This document shows positions 25,879 through 36,125 of a DNA stretch of 64,000 nucleotides, piece by piece. The stretch spans positions 124,001-188,000 of the forward strand of contig NZ_CP120363.1 of the NCBI RefSeq assembly GCF_029457495.1, in the 5' to 3' direction. Source of the DNA: Chelativorans sp. AA-79 (lineage in GTDB: Bacteria; Pseudomonadota; Alphaproteobacteria; Rhizobiales; Rhizobiaceae). The position numbers were made by a program, and so were the translations under genes. Positions within the stretch are counted from its first letter, which is position 1. Each line of letters begins with the position of its first letter. Under the pieces are notes generated by a model. It was not told the DNA's origin. It saw only the letters and a program-made list of their open reading frames with translations, and searched no databases.

Positions 25879-26853
25879 ATGCGCGCGACCCCCGGTTCCC
25901 CACAACCAGTGAATGTCTTAGAGACGTTTTCCGAAGACGTCGCCATCGAAGTTTCCGGGCTGACGAAATCTTTCAATGGCCGAACCGTGGTATCCGACCT
26001 CGCAATCCGAGTGCGTCGCGGCCTCATCTACGGGTTTCTCGGTCCGAACGGCAGTGGCAAGACCACGACGATTCGCATGCTTTGTGGCCTGCTGACGCCC
26101 GATGCTGGCCGTGGGACCTGTCTGGGCTATGACATTCTCACCCAATCCGACGAGATAAAGCGTCATGTCGGCTATATGACGCAGCGCTTCTCCCTTTATG
26201 AGGATCTTTCGATCCGCGAGAACCTTGAGTTTGTCGCCCGCATTCACGGGCTCGAAAATCCGCGAGGAGCAGCAGGGGATGCATTGCGACGCCTCGGACT
26301 GGAGAACCGGGCGAATCAGCTTTCCGGCGAGCTGTCCGGCGGCTGGAAGCAGCGTGTCGCGCTTGGCGCCAGTATTCTGCCGGGCCCGCAACTTCTTCTT
26401 CTGGACGAACCGACGGCCGGTGTCGACCCGAAGGCGAGACGTGATTTCTGGGATGAGATCCATCGACTCGCGGCAGAAGGCCTTACGGTGCTCGTGTCGA
26501 CGCACTACATGGACGAGGCCGAGCGTTGCCACGAGATCGCCTATATCGCCTACGGTCGCCTTCTTGCCGAGGGAACAGTTGCAGATGTCGTCGCGCAGTC
26601 CGGTCTTGAGACCTGGACAGTGACCGGTATCGCCTTGCGCCAACTTGCCGACATGCTTCGAGAGCGGCCGGGGGTCGACATGGTCGCGCCTTTCGGTTCG
26701 GCGCTGCATGTGGCGGGGCGAGACCCCACTCTGCTCATGCACTCCACAGAGGCGGCAAGAGCCGACAAACGCTACAGCTGGCGCCGCGATCAGCCGACGC
26801 TCGAAGACGTATTCATCGACCTGATGGACCGCGCCCGGGACAACTTCGAATGA
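25879..26853 (+). CDS. ABC exporter ATPase (YbhF-like, single domain)
   Basis: ATG 25879 gives 324 residues, after the adaptor stop; a longer frame from 25804 would overlap the adaptor gene and is less likely. Walker A GPNGSGKTT, Q-loop YMTQRFSLYEDLS, signature LSGGWKQRV, Walker B LLLLDEPTAGVD and the switch His in VSTHYMDEAE are all present. The C-terminal 90 residues form the accessory domain common to DrrA/YbhF-type exporters. E. coli YbhF has two ATPase domains; here there is one, so it must dimerise. It overlaps the permease gene by four bases. Confidence 0.93.
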   Translation: MRATPGSPQPVNVLETFSEDVAIEVSGLTKSFNGRTVVSDLAIRVRRGLIYGFLGPNGSGKTTTIRMLCGLLTPDAGRGTCLGYDILTQSDEIKRHVGYMTQRFSLYEDLSIRENLEFVARIHGLENPRGAAGDALRRLGLENRANQLSGELSGGWKQRVALGASILPGPQLLLLDEPTAGVDPKARRDFWDEIHRLAAEGLTVLVSTHYMDEAERCHEIAYIAYGRLLAEGTVADVVAQSGLETWTVTGIALRQLADMLRERPGVDMVAPFGSALHVAGRDPTLLMHSTEAARADKRYSWRRDQPTLEDVFIDLMDRARDNFE

Positions 26854-28019
26854 CCTCGGCGCCGAGATACCCGCGAACCAGGCAAGGACCGGTGGCAGCG
26901 TGGCGGCGGTTTGTTGCGGTCCTTGTGAAGGAATTCATCCAGTTGCGACGCGATCGGGTGACGCTTGTTTCGATGATTTTCATCTCCCTCGTCCAGCTTC
27001 TTCTTTTCGGCTATGCGATCAACACCGATCCGAAGGAACTTCAAACAGCGGTCCTGGCGCAGGACGAAAGCGTCTTCACTCGGTCTTTCCTCGCGGCGAT
27101 GCGGACGACAGGTTATTTCGACATTCGCGAAAGGGTGGCGAGTGAAAGTGAACTCGACGACTTGATCCTGTCGGGAGCCGTACAGTTCGGCGTTCAAATA
27201 CCTTCGGATTTTGGCCGAAAGCTCGTTCGCGGCGAGCGACCCGCACTTCTCGTTATCGCCGATGCCACGGACCCTTCCGCCACCGTGAACGCTGTCGGGG
27301 CTCTGGACGCGATCGCAGCGCGGGCTTTCGAGCGCGATCTTATCGGACCAACTGCGGCGCTCGCCGCGAGGCCTCCACCATACGAGATTCGGGTCCAACG
27401 ACGCTATAATCCGGCTGGGGACACACATCTCAACATCGTTCCGGGGCTGATGGGTACGATCCTGTCGATGACCATGCTGATCTTCACCGCGCTTTCAGTC
27501 ACGCGCGAGATCGAGCGCTCAACCATGGAGAGCCTTCTGGCAATGCCGATCAGGCCGGTCGAGATCATGCTCGGAAAGATCGCGCCTTACGTTCTTGTCG
27601 GCGCATTCCAGATGGTGCTGATCCTGTCGGCGGCCTGGCTGCTTTTCGACGTCCCGATCGTCGGAAGTCTTGCACTGCTGTTGGCGCTCACGACGCTCTT
27701 TGTCGTCGCAAATCTTGCCGTCGGCTACACGTTCTCGACGCTAGCCTCGAACCAGCTTCAGGCCGTCCAGATGTCCTTCTTCTTCTTTCTGCCCAACATC
27801 CTCCTATCGGGGTTCATGTTTCCGTTTCGCGGCATGCCAGACTGGGCCCAATGGATCGGCGAGACCTTGCCTATGACCCATTATCTCAGGATTGTTCGCG
27901 GCATCATGTTGAAAGGAAGTGATCTGTCACATCTCGCGATACCCGTCGGCGCTCTTGGCCTGTTCACGCTTGTTGCGATGGCGGTAGCTGTCAATCGGTT
28001 TAGCCAGACTTTGGACTGA
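26850..28019 (+). CDS. ABC-2 type permease (YbhS/YbhR-like)
   Basis: A 389-residue inner-membrane permease of the ABC-2 type. There is one transmembrane helix near the N-terminus (LVSMIFISLVQLLLFGYAIN), a large periplasmic domain of about 150 residues and five C-terminal helices (MGTILSMTMLIFTAL, LVGAFQMVLILSAAWLLF, LALLLALTTLFVVANLAVG and others). The motif SFFFFLPNILLSGFMFPF is typical of the family. Only one permease gene follows, unlike the YbhS-YbhR pair, so a homodimer is likely. It starts within the ATPase stop (ATGA). No clear terminator is visible downstream. Confidence 0.92.
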   Translation: MTSAPRYPRTRQGPVAAWRRFVAVLVKEFIQLRRDRVTLVSMIFISLVQLLLFGYAINTDPKELQTAVLAQDESVFTRSFLAAMRTTGYFDIRERVASESELDDLILSGAVQFGVQIPSDFGRKLVRGERPALLVIADATDPSATVNAVGALDAIAARAFERDLIGPTAALAARPPPYEIRVQRRYNPAGDTHLNIVPGLMGTILSMTMLIFTALSVTREIERSTMESLLAMPIRPVEIMLGKIAPYVLVGAFQMVLILSAAWLLFDVPIVGSLALLLALTTLFVVANLAVGYTFSTLASNQLQAVQMSFFFFLPNILLSGFMFPFRGMPDWAQWIGETLPMTHYLRIVRGIMLKGSDLSHLAIPVGALGLFTLVAMAVAVNRFSQTLD

Positions 28020-28485
28020 GCGGACCGGCCGACCGCGACGCCGCTGGCGGCTGGATGACAGGATGACAGGGCATTTCAGCCGATCCTGGGGCCAAATTCA
28101 ACTCAGCGCCATCGGGGCGGGTGCTCCATGGTGATCGCGGACGACGAGCGCTGTGCGTTGCGCTGAACGGATCATCATGACGGCGGCAGACGAATCTCAT
28201 GGTGCTCGATGCCCATGGTTCATCCGCCGCTCACCCTCCTGCACAGGTTGCATCGTGGCACCCACCGCATCCATGCGCCAGTGGGTCGGACGGAGAGATC
28301 CTCGGCGAACGCCGAACTGATCGAAATCGGCTTCCTCGAAATTGTCTATCGCAACCGCGATGCGACATCCTCAACGCCAACGCGACTACTCTTCAGCCGG
28401 CTTGGCCAAGCCCAGTCCAGCAACATCTTCCCTCAGTATGCGCAGTATCGAACTTACCGGAGCAAGTGACCGCATCGAACTGCGA
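28020..28485. other. Intergenic DNA between efflux operon and IS630
   Basis: No supported gene. Several short open frames occur on both strands without family features, and no long repeat or clear hairpin with a T tract was seen. The stretch ends at the left inverted repeat of the IS630 element, so it may be the remains of whatever that element or an earlier deletion removed. Confidence 0.5.
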
Positions 28486-29365
28486 TAGAGCGTTTCCTTG
28501 TTTATCTGAATCGGCGGGGATTCCTGTTCGGCGTGTTTTGTGATTCAAGATGCTGGCTGGGGTGGAGGCCAGCATCTGATGACAGCACCTCTTTCCAACG
28601 ATCTTCGCGAGCGCGTCGTTGAGGCGGTTCTGGCTGGCGAGCCGTGCCGGTCGGTGGCGGCCCGGTTCGGGGTTTCGGTGTCCTCGGTGGTGAAGTGGTC
28701 GCAGCGCTACCGGGCGACGGGGTCGGTGGCGCCCGCCAGGATGGGCGGGTACCGCAAGCCGGTCCTGGAGCCCCACCGGGACTTCATTGTGGAGCGGATC
28801 CGCCAGACGCCGCACGTGACGCTGCACGGACTGAAGGACGAGCTGGCAGCCCGCGGCGTGAGGGTGTCGCACAACGCGGTGTGGCAGTTCCTGCGGCGCG
28901 AGGGACTGCGCTTCAAAAAAAACGGTTCTGGCGCTTGAACAGGCCCGTGCCGACATCGCCGGCAGGCGGCGACGATGGCGCTCTCGTCAACACACGCTCG
29001 ATCCCGCGCGGCTCGTCTTCCTCGACGAGACCTGGATCAAGACCAACATGGCGCCGCGCTATGGCTGGGGCGAAAGGGGCAAGCGTCTGCGCGCCTTCGC
29101 CCCGCACGGCCACTGGCGCACCCTGACCTTCGTCGGCGCCCTGCGGCACGACCGGCTCACGGCTCCCTGCGTCTTCGACGGACCGATCAACGGGGTCTGC
29201 TTCCGGGCCTACATCGAGCAGCAGCTGGTGCCCGTCCTTGCGGCAGGCGACATCGTCGTGATGGACAATCTCGGCTCGCACAAGTCGGCCGCCGTCCGGC
29301 AGATGATCAAAGCCGCCGGCGCAAGGCTCTGGTATCTGCCCCCATACTCGCCCGACCTCAATCCG

Positions 29366-29613
29366 TGTATGGATGGCTCCTGCATGGCAAGGGTTTTGTG
29401 AGCTTTCGACGACTGGTCGGCTGCGGCCATGTATTCGGCGTCTGTCTGCAGCAGATGTGCTGCGCGCCATGATGAATTTCCGCCGGACGTGCGGGTCCCA
29501 CTCAATCGAACGCGCTTCGAAGTCGCTTCGGATTCATCGGGGTGTCCCGTTCTGTCCTCTCCGTCAGTTCGCCATCACCTCACGTTGCGCCTTACCATTC
29601 CTTCAGGCCACTT
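29366..29613 (-). ncRNA. Candidate bridge RNA region of the IS110/IS1111-type element
   Basis: A 248-bp non-coding end lies downstream of the transposase stop, while the opposite end has only about 80 bp. IS1111-group members of the IS110 family carry a structured guide (bridge) RNA in this longer non-coding end. I see only the location and size, not a folded structure, and the strand is assumed from the transposase. Confidence 0.35.
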
Positions 29614-30632
29614 TCAGGCGGGCATCACCCCGCCCCGCGGTCTGTAGCTCGTTCCATCGCGCAGAAGCGCGTAGATCGTCCGCGCCATGCGGTTCGCCAA
29701 TGCGATCGCGACGACCCTGGTCTCCTTGGTCGCCAGCTTCCGCGACAGCCAGTCCGTTCCCGGGTGGCGGCTCCTGCGCCGGACCATGATCTGGGCCATG
29801 GCGCCCAGGTATAGCAAGCGTCGAATGTATCGGTTGCCCATCTTCGAGATACCGCCGCTCCTCGGCTTGCCGCCGGTTGAGTGCTGTTTCGGCGTGAGAC
29901 CGAGCCAGGCGGCGTAGTCCCGGGCGGAGGAGAAGTTACCGACATCCGGCGTCGTCGCGGCGATGGCCGTCGCGGTCAGAACACCGACTCCCGGGATTGA
30001 TGCCAGTCGTCGGCTCACGTCGTTCTGCCGGTGAACCTCCTCGATCTCGTCTGTCAGCCTGTCGATCCGCGCCTGCGTCTCGGCGAGTTGATCGAACAGT
30101 GCCCGGAGCGGCAGGCGAGCCGCCTCCGGCAAGGTGTCCAGCTCCTCTGCCAGATCCGCGAGGCGCTTCGATCCCTTCGCCGTCACGATCCCGAACTCGG
30201 CCATGTGGGCCCGGATCGCATTGCCCGTCTGCGTAACTGCCCGACGAGGAAGTCCCGCGCCCGGTGCAGAATGAGCGCTGCGGAATCCGCTTCGCTCTTC
30301 ACGGGGACGAACCGCATCGATGGTCGCGTCACCGCCTCGCAGATCGCTTCGGCATCGGCCGCATCGGTCTTGCCGCGCTTGACGTAGGGCTTCACGTAGG
30401 ACGGCGGCATCAGCCGCACCTCGTGGCCCATCTCCTGCAACCGCCGTCCCCAGTGATGCGCCCCAGAGCAGGCCTCCATGCCAATCAGACATCTGGGGCG
30501 GCCTTCGAAAAACGAGAGAAACTGCTTCCGCCGGAGTTGACGCCTCACCACAACCTTGTCGTCGGCATCGACCCCATGAACCTGGATGACATTCTTGGCG
30601 AGATCAACGCCGACTGTGCTAACTTCGAACAT
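29614..30632 (-). pseudogene. IS110-family DEDD transposase with one frameshift
   Basis: From ATG 30632 the frame reads MFEVSTVGVDLAKNVIQVHG (first catalytic Asp), GMEACSGAHHWGRRL (Glu) and KRGKTDAADAEAICEA (Asp pair), up to about 30240. It continues in another frame with QTGNAIRAHMAEFGI, the helical middle and the C-terminal transposase_20 domain (SIPGVGVLTATAIAATTPDV, NFSSARDYAAWLGLTP). About 340 residues in total, the normal length. The single frameshift near 30240 separates the catalytic RuvC-like domain from the C-terminal serine-containing domain, so this copy is probably inactive unless it is a sequencing error. Confidence 0.88.
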
Positions 30633-30883
30633 GGATGGCTCCTCCTGTTGGGACAATGACATCCCATCATGGCGCATCGCGACGCCGGTTGGAGCAGGAG
30701 CCATCCACACCATCAATCGAGCAGGCCTTCGCCAAGATCAAGCACTGGATGCGCCACGCCCAGAAGCGCACGATCGAGGACACCTGGCGCCACCTCGGGC
30801 AGCTCGTCCAGACCATCGAACCCGTCGAATGCCAGAACTATCTCACCAACGCAGGATACGCTTCCGTCAAAACGTGAAACGCT

Positions 30884-31715
30884 CTAGGTGACGCCGCTCC
30901 TGATTGACCACTCGTAGCCGCGCACGTTCAGCGCTGACAAATCGGTATTGATGTCAAGGTGTAGGAGCGGTCGAGGCAGACTTGTCAGGAAGCCATCTCC
31001 CCGCACCAGGTTCCAGGGCCAGTCCAAGCGATTCCGTGGATACGACGGATTTCGGCCCGAGTATTCCTCTGGATTTGAAAAGCCGGTCAATCTGCTCCCG
31101 GGCGATGCTGTCGTAACTGAGCATCACCCAGGGACACCGTGCCAGTTCCTCCACTGGAACGTCGGAATGCGAGACCAGCGGAGCGGTGCTCGAAGCGACG
31201 ATGCAGTTCGACTGGTCGTAGAGAAAGAGTTCCTCTAGCGTATCGCCACTCGCCTCGTCCGGCCTCCGCAAGCCGCCCGCATAGAGGCTGATCTCGCCGG
31301 CCTGCAGCGCGGGGATGAGCAGGGTCCCCATCCCCGTCCGCACCGAGACACGCAGATTGGGGTAGTCGCGTGTAAGCCGGCCTAATACACGTGGCATAAA
31401 CACTACTGCGTAGGTCGGGCCGATGCCGATGCGCAGCTCCCCCTGCGCGCCGTCGCGCGTCGCGCTGAGTTCGATCAGTGATCCGTCCCATTCGGCCTGG
31501 ATGTCGCGCGCACGTCTGTAAAAGACCTGTCCCATCTCGGTAAGAACGACACCGCGTGCCGACCGGTCGAAGAGCGGCGTGCGCAGATGCTCCTCCAGCA
31601 GCCGCAGCGACTTCGACAGCGCCGGTTGGCTTATGTTGAGGTTGCGCGCCGCGCTCTGGACGCTGCCGAACTCGGCTACTGCGAGGAAGTGCCGAATGCG
31701 CCAGATCTGATCCAT
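30884..31715 (-). pseudogene. LysR-family regulator, frameshifted and clipped by IS630
   Basis: The N-terminal helix-turn-helix (MDQIWRIRHFLAVAEFGSVQSAARNLNISQPALS) and most of the substrate-binding domain are intact in the first frame down to about 31015. The frame then ends abnormally (ALEPGAGRWLPDKSAS). The expected C-terminal strand LVRGDGFLTSLPRPLL ... GYEWSIRSGV is in another frame and its stop lies inside the IS630 terminal repeat at 30884. It is divergent from the sulfatase gene at 31801, so it likely once regulated that gene. Confidence 0.85.
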
Positions 31716-31800
31716 AGTTTTCAGTTATATCCAATATATCGGGAACTATTACCCTCTCCGCTCCGGCACGTCTACGATCGTCGCGAATGGGAGGAACTGC

Positions 31801-32916
31801 ATGCGTGCGATCTTCGTGCTCTTCGATTCGCTGAATCGCACAGCACTCGGCTGCTATGGCGGCGAGCAGGTAGCGACGCCGAATTTCGACCGGTTCGCGC
31901 GCCGCGCCGTGACCTTCGACAAGCACTATGCGGGTTCGCTTCCCTGCATGCCGGCGCGCCGGGACATTCATACCGGCCGCCTGAACTTCATGCACCGCTC
32001 GTGGGGGCCGCTTGAGCCTTTCGACAATTCGATGCCGTAAATCCTGAAAGCTTCGGGGGTCTACACTCACCTCATCAGCGATCATTTCCATTATTTCGAG
32101 GACGGCGGGGCGACCTATCACAGCCGTTACCGGACATGGGAATTCGTCCGCGGCCAGGAGTATGACCCGTGGATCGCAATGTTCGAACCTCCGATCGAGC
32201 GCTTCAAGGACATGTATTCGGACCGACACTACAATTTGCCGACCGAGCCCAAGCGGCGGCAGCACCAGATCAATCGCGAGAAGATCGCACTGGAAGAGGA
32301 ATTTCCCGGCCCGCAATGCTTCGAGCGGACGTTCCGCTTCCTGGATGACAACCGCGGCGCCGACAACTGGATGCTGCATCTGGAGTGCTTTGATCCGCAC
32401 GAACCCTTCCATGCGCCCGACCGATACAAGGACGCCTATCGCACCGCCTATAACGGCCCGATCCTCGACTGGCCCAAATATGCTCCCGTCCGGGAGAACC
32501 AGGCCGAGATCGCCGAAATCAGGGCGAATTACGCCGCACTCGTTGCCATGTGCGACGCCTATTTCGGTAAGCTGCTCGATTATTTCGACGAGCACGATCT
32601 GTGGACGCTGCCCGCAAGGAAAGCGGAGATGCCGAACGGCGGCGAGTATACGATTGGCATCCGACCGGAAGCCTTCGACGTTTCAATCGAGCCGCTCGCC
32701 GGGACCGTGCCTCTGGCGATCCGCGCCGTCGAATACACCGGGTCGGACGTCTTTGTCTTCGGAACCATCGATGCGGGACAGTTGACCGTCAAGCTGCCGG
32801 CCGAAGGGCGTACCCTGAGCGACGGCATAGGGGTCGGCGCCATCATCCACGTCAGGCCGACAGCCGAGGGGTGGCACCTCTTCGATCTATCGGGCCTACG
32901 CGTGGCGAAGACATAG
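31801..32916 (+). pseudogene. Sulfatase fused in frame to an ABC-ATPase TOBE domain, with a nonsense codon
   Basis: Residues 1 to about 265 are a type I sulfatase: MRAIFVLFDSLNRTALGCYG (metal-binding Asp), the formylglycine motif CMPAR (C-x-P-x-R) and HLECFDPHEPFHAP. A TAA at 32038 replaces a sense codon (DNSMP*ILKASG), splitting the frame. Near 32600 the sequence passes without shift into the C-terminal TOBE region of a UgpC/MalK-like ABC ATPase (YTIGIRPEAFDVSIEPLAGTVPLAIRAVEYTGSDVFVFGTID). A deletion must have joined the two genes. Start ATG 31801 is preceded by GGGAGGAACTGC. Confidence 0.88.
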
Positions 32917-32928
32917 ATTCCGGCACCC

Positions 32929-33911
32929 ATGACAGCGAAACGCACCGCGACACCGCCGACGAAGAAGGCGCTACGCGCGCTTGTCGGTGATTTGAGGCAG
33001 GTCGCCAGCGTCAGGCGTTTTGTCCTGTCGGATGGGCCCGAAGCGGGCATCGAGACGCTTGCCTTCTCGACCGGTGGCGGCCTCGATTTCTGGGTCACCG
33101 CGGGACGGGGAATGGACATCGCCACCCTGTCGTGGCGTGGCATTCAACTCGCGTGGCAGAGCCGGCGGGTTTCCGGATTCCATTCGCCCGAGGTGGCACA
33201 GGCGATCGCGCTTTCAACCGCGCCTTCGGGGGCTTTCTCAACACCTGTGGGTTCGAACACATCCGCCAACCGGCGGACGGGCATCCCCTGCATGGCTCGG
33301 CGCCTTTCACGCCGGCGCGTCTCAACAGCTACGGTGAGGACTGGAACACGGCCGAGCCTCTCCTCTACTGCGAGGGCGAGCTCGTCGTGTGGACGTTCGG
33401 CGGCAGCGGCCATCGGCTTCATCGTCGCATCGAGGCTCCCATTGGCGGCTCGACGCTTCGAATCGTTGATACGGTCGAGGTGGTCGGGCCCGATCCGGCA
33501 CCAATCATGGCGCTTTATCACTTCAACCTCGGCCATCCGCTGCATCAGGAGGGCACCAAAATCAGCCTCGACGGCGTCGTAGTGGCAGGCCCTCTGCCAC
33601 GGCACGAGCCGGCTCCCTCGCAACCGACTTTGCATACGGCCTCTCCTGGCCGAGCAGTCTGCCGCGTCGGTGGCGGTGGACCGATCGTCGCGTTCCACTG
33701 GTCGAGCGATACCTTGCCTTGGCTTCAACTCTGGCGAGACCTGCGGCCTGGTTGCGGCGTGCTGTCTGTCGAGCCCTGCTCGATCGCTAGTTCGGAAGAC
33801 GGCAGGAACACGAGCGCGCCCTTGATCGAACCGGGCAGGTCGCTTCGATTCGAGATCGAAGTGATCCTCGCCGAAGCGGTCCCTCACCTGTTACCCGACA
33901 ACGTTCCATGA
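32929..33911 (+). pseudogene. DUF4432 (aldose-1-epimerase-like) protein, frameshifted
   Basis: The first frame gives FVLSDGPEAGIETLAFSTGGGLDFWVTAGRGMDIATLSWRG. After a shift at about 33200 the second frame continues FNRAFGGFLNTCGFEHIRQPADGHPLHG ... PIMALYHFNLGHPLHQEGTK ... SVEPCSIASSEDGRN. Together these make a galactose-mutarotase-like DUF4432 protein of about 325 residues, a family found in carbohydrate catabolic operons. It follows the sulfatase-TOBE fusion by 12 bp, so the original locus was probably an ABC-uptake and sulfated-sugar degradation cluster. Confidence 0.85.
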
Positions 33912-34227
33912 TCGCGGGAATTGCTCCGGGAGTTTGCGCAGCCGCATGTGATCGGCGCGGCAATTGCAACAGGGGCAGGACTGCGTCCGAGCGCAGATAT
34001 TCCAAACTGCCCTTTTATGCGACTCTTGAGGCATGAAGCGTGAACATTTCACACCTCGGGAGCGCGATCAAAACGGCGGCTTCGCCCTGAATTGCGAAAG
34101 TTCTCTAGGATAGCTTTGGCGACCGGCTGGTTATCGCAATCAAGCTCCCAAAGTGAAAATCTGGAACACGCTCGGCCACCGCGCCGTGGTAGTCTCAGTG
34201 GACGATTCTACTTAGCGAGGCGCGCCG
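33912..34227. other. Intergenic region, no gene seen
   Basis: About 316 bp without a supported gene, repeat or clear terminator. It separates two decayed genes on the plus strand and probably contains the promoter of the DUF2235 remnant, but I cannot point to good -35/-10 boxes. Confidence 0.45.
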
Positions 34228-34600
34228 ATGTCGAATGCAAGCGTGCGCTCCCCAAGGAAGCGCATTGCGATCTTCCTTGACGGAACGTGGAATAATACGA
34301 AGAGCAACACGAACGTCTGGCGTCTTGCCGCTTTGTGTGCAGCGCATGGGCGAGATGGGGTCCCCCAGGTCACCCACTATAATATTGGCGTGAATGGACT
34401 TTGGGGCGGGATATTCGGCAAGGGCGTCGCGGCCAATGTCATTGACGCCTATGAGTGGCTTGTGGGCCAATACAATCCGGAAGACGAGATTTTCATTTTC
34501 GGTTTCAGTCGAGGGGCGTTTACTGCTCGAAGTTTGGCGGGATTTATCGCGAAGTATGGTCTCGTGAAACCGGGAGCGCCCCTTGGGGCTTCGACGTCCT
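34228..34600 (+). pseudogene. DUF2235 (T6SS phospholipase-like) hydrolase, truncated
   Basis: The frame begins MSNASVRSPRKRIAIFLDGTWNN, then VTHYNIGVNGLWGGIFGKGV and the nucleophile elbow IFGFSRGAFTARSLAGFI, characteristic of DUF2235 alpha/beta hydrolases, several of which are type VI secretion phospholipases. Homology ends at KPGAPLG (about residue 121) and the following sequence is unrelated. Full proteins have 300-600 residues, so the catalytic Asp/His half is missing. The next 270 bp (34601-34877) hold no gene I recognise, although a short frame ending at 34757 is open. Confidence 0.75.
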
Positions 34601-34877
34601 TGCGGCTGATAATCCAGGGCGCGCCCTTGCAGTGCTGCTTTCCGGCAAGGACACCTTCCCGGATCATGCGCAGGGCGGTCATATCAGTTCGCGCCACGCG
34701 CTGAAGCGCCTGCCGGCCAATTGGGCGATTGAAGTCGCTTGCTACTCTCGGCACTGAACGAGCAAGCTGAGCATATCAATCCCGGTTCAGATCCGCGCGC
34801 GCACACTGGTCTAACCATAACTTCCGCAGGGCTCATTACCCTCACAATTGCGATGTCCCTCGCCTTCGCACGGTGTC

Positions 34878-36058
34878 TCAATCGCCGGCCAGCGCCTTTC
34901 CAACGAGAACGAATGGGCTTGAGATTGTCGAACCAATTGATTTGAAGACGAAAGCGCCGGCCCGCCGAAGCGGTTGTCCCGCGTTCAAGTCTCCCGTTTC
35001 CTCGAGTCGCGCGTAAATCGAGGCAACAAGCGCATAGCGGTTGTGGTTCAGGGGATCCAACGTGTCGAGAGAGGAAATATCTATGAAGGCAACATTGGCT
35101 TGTCGCGCGGATCGTTGACATCGAGAGCGCCCACGCGCTCGTGCTGCCCCGCCAGACGCTGCGAAACCAGAAGGGCTCGGTCGTCCGGCGAAACGAGTAC
35201 GATCAACGGCATCTCCATCGGGCCGACGACGTTCATCTGGGCACGGAACACGTCAGCGTCAATGTCGGGTGCGGCGAGCACCACCTGAAGACGGTCGAGA
35301 ACACGATCCTGGCCTGTCAGACGCAGTTGCCGCAGCGCCTCGACCGTCAGCAGGCCGCCCATCGAATGTGCGAAAAGATTGATCTTAAATACATTGCGAT
35401 CGCGGGCAAGGGCGGCGAGCATCTCCACGAGATAGTCGCGCGAATAGATAACTGCGTCGCGGTCGGCGACATACCCTGCAACCGTGGCCTGCGAGGGCCA
35501 TGCGAACAATATGGATGAAGTTTCCTGCTGGCTGTCCCCGACCATCTGCGCAAGCCGGAAGAGCGCCTGCTGGAAATTCTGGTTGTAGCCATGCACAAAG
35601 AGGGAGACCTCGCCTTGCGTCGATCGCGCCGAGGCCGAGAGTCTCGCGAGAAACTCGCGCTCGTCCAAACCATGCTGATCGACGACCGCGACCGTCCTTG
35701 ACGGATCCGGTCGATTCCGTGGCCAGTCAATTTTCCCCGGCTGCCTGCCAGGCGGCAGCGAGATGTCGAAGGTGGCGTAATTCGTCTGCCGCGCGCGTTC
35801 GCCAGTGAACCGGGTGACGCCGGGCGCCTCCCTGGCGCGGGTGGTTGCTGTGTAGACGGTGACGATCTGCGCTCCGTCGGCCTGGGCTTGCACCGGCTCC
35901 AAAATTTCGGGACCCGGCTGGCTTGCACAGGCTGAAAGCGAGACGCCGACGGCAAGTAGCTGGAGGCCAAACACAACCTCGTGCGAGAGGCGCTGCAACG
36001 GAGCACGAAAAACTGCCCAGGATCCTTGCATGTTCGGGAAGACCTTCAGTCTGAGCAA
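34878..36058 (-). pseudogene. DUF900-type alpha/beta hydrolase lipoprotein, one frameshift
   Basis: The main frame (36058-35081) has an N-terminal hydrophobic segment with a lipobox (LLAVGVSLSAC), TVYTATTRAREAPG, FVHGYNQNFQQALFR and the Ser nucleophile elbow INLFAHSMGG, then APDIDADVF: the DUF900 hydrolase family. At about 35095 the frame runs into a stop, but homology continues one base off (QANVAFIDISSLDTLDPLNHNRYALVASIYARLEE) to 34878. A single-base deletion is the simplest reading. It is probably an outer-membrane-anchored esterase. The exact start is uncertain between several ATGs before the lipobox. Confidence 0.75.
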
Positions 36059-36125
36059 AACTTTTCCTTCTCAGGAATGCGAACGTTTCTGCCTAGTCAT
36101 CCTGGCCATAACAGCAACGATCCGC

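Larger units (their letters stand above)
29366..30715 (-). mobile_element. IS110-family element, IS1111-like, nested in IS630
   Basis: A 13-bp subterminal inverted repeat GGATGGCTCCTGC (29371-29383) and GCAGGAGCCATCC (30693-30705) frames one DEDD transposase gene. Subterminal inverted repeats and a long non-coding end distal to the transposase start mark the IS1111 group. It sits between two codons of the IS630 transposase (after 29365 and before 30716). Confidence 0.85.
28579..30877 (+). pseudogene. IS630 transposase, frameshift site plus insertion
   Basis: The first frame (28579-28938) is the helix-turn-helix part: LSNDLRERVVEAVLAGEPCRSVAARFGVS. At a run of eight A (28915-28922) the reading moves by -1/+2 into the DDE part, [19 protein letters not shown] ... 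[16 protein letters not shown] ... [10 protein letters not shown]. It breaks at 29365 and resumes at 30716 with IEQAFAKIKHWMRHA, ending at 30877. The A-run shift is the usual programmed frameshift for IS630 members. The insertion separates the last Asn-Pro from the catalytic Glu (DLNP|IE), so this copy is dead. Confidence 0.9.
28486..30886 (+). mobile_element. IS630-family element, interrupted by an IS110-type element
   Basis: The inverted ends TAGAGCGTTTC (28486-28496) and GAAACGCTCTA (30876-30886) match perfectly and include the terminal TA typical of IS630/Tc1 elements. The transposase frame is split by a second element at 29366-30715. The right end cuts into the 3' part of a LysR gene. 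Confidence 0.9.

Noticed and set aside
31087..32595. 502-residue minus-strand frame spanning LysR and sulfatase
   Set aside because: It joins off-frame LysR sequence and antisense sulfatase; no domain fits.
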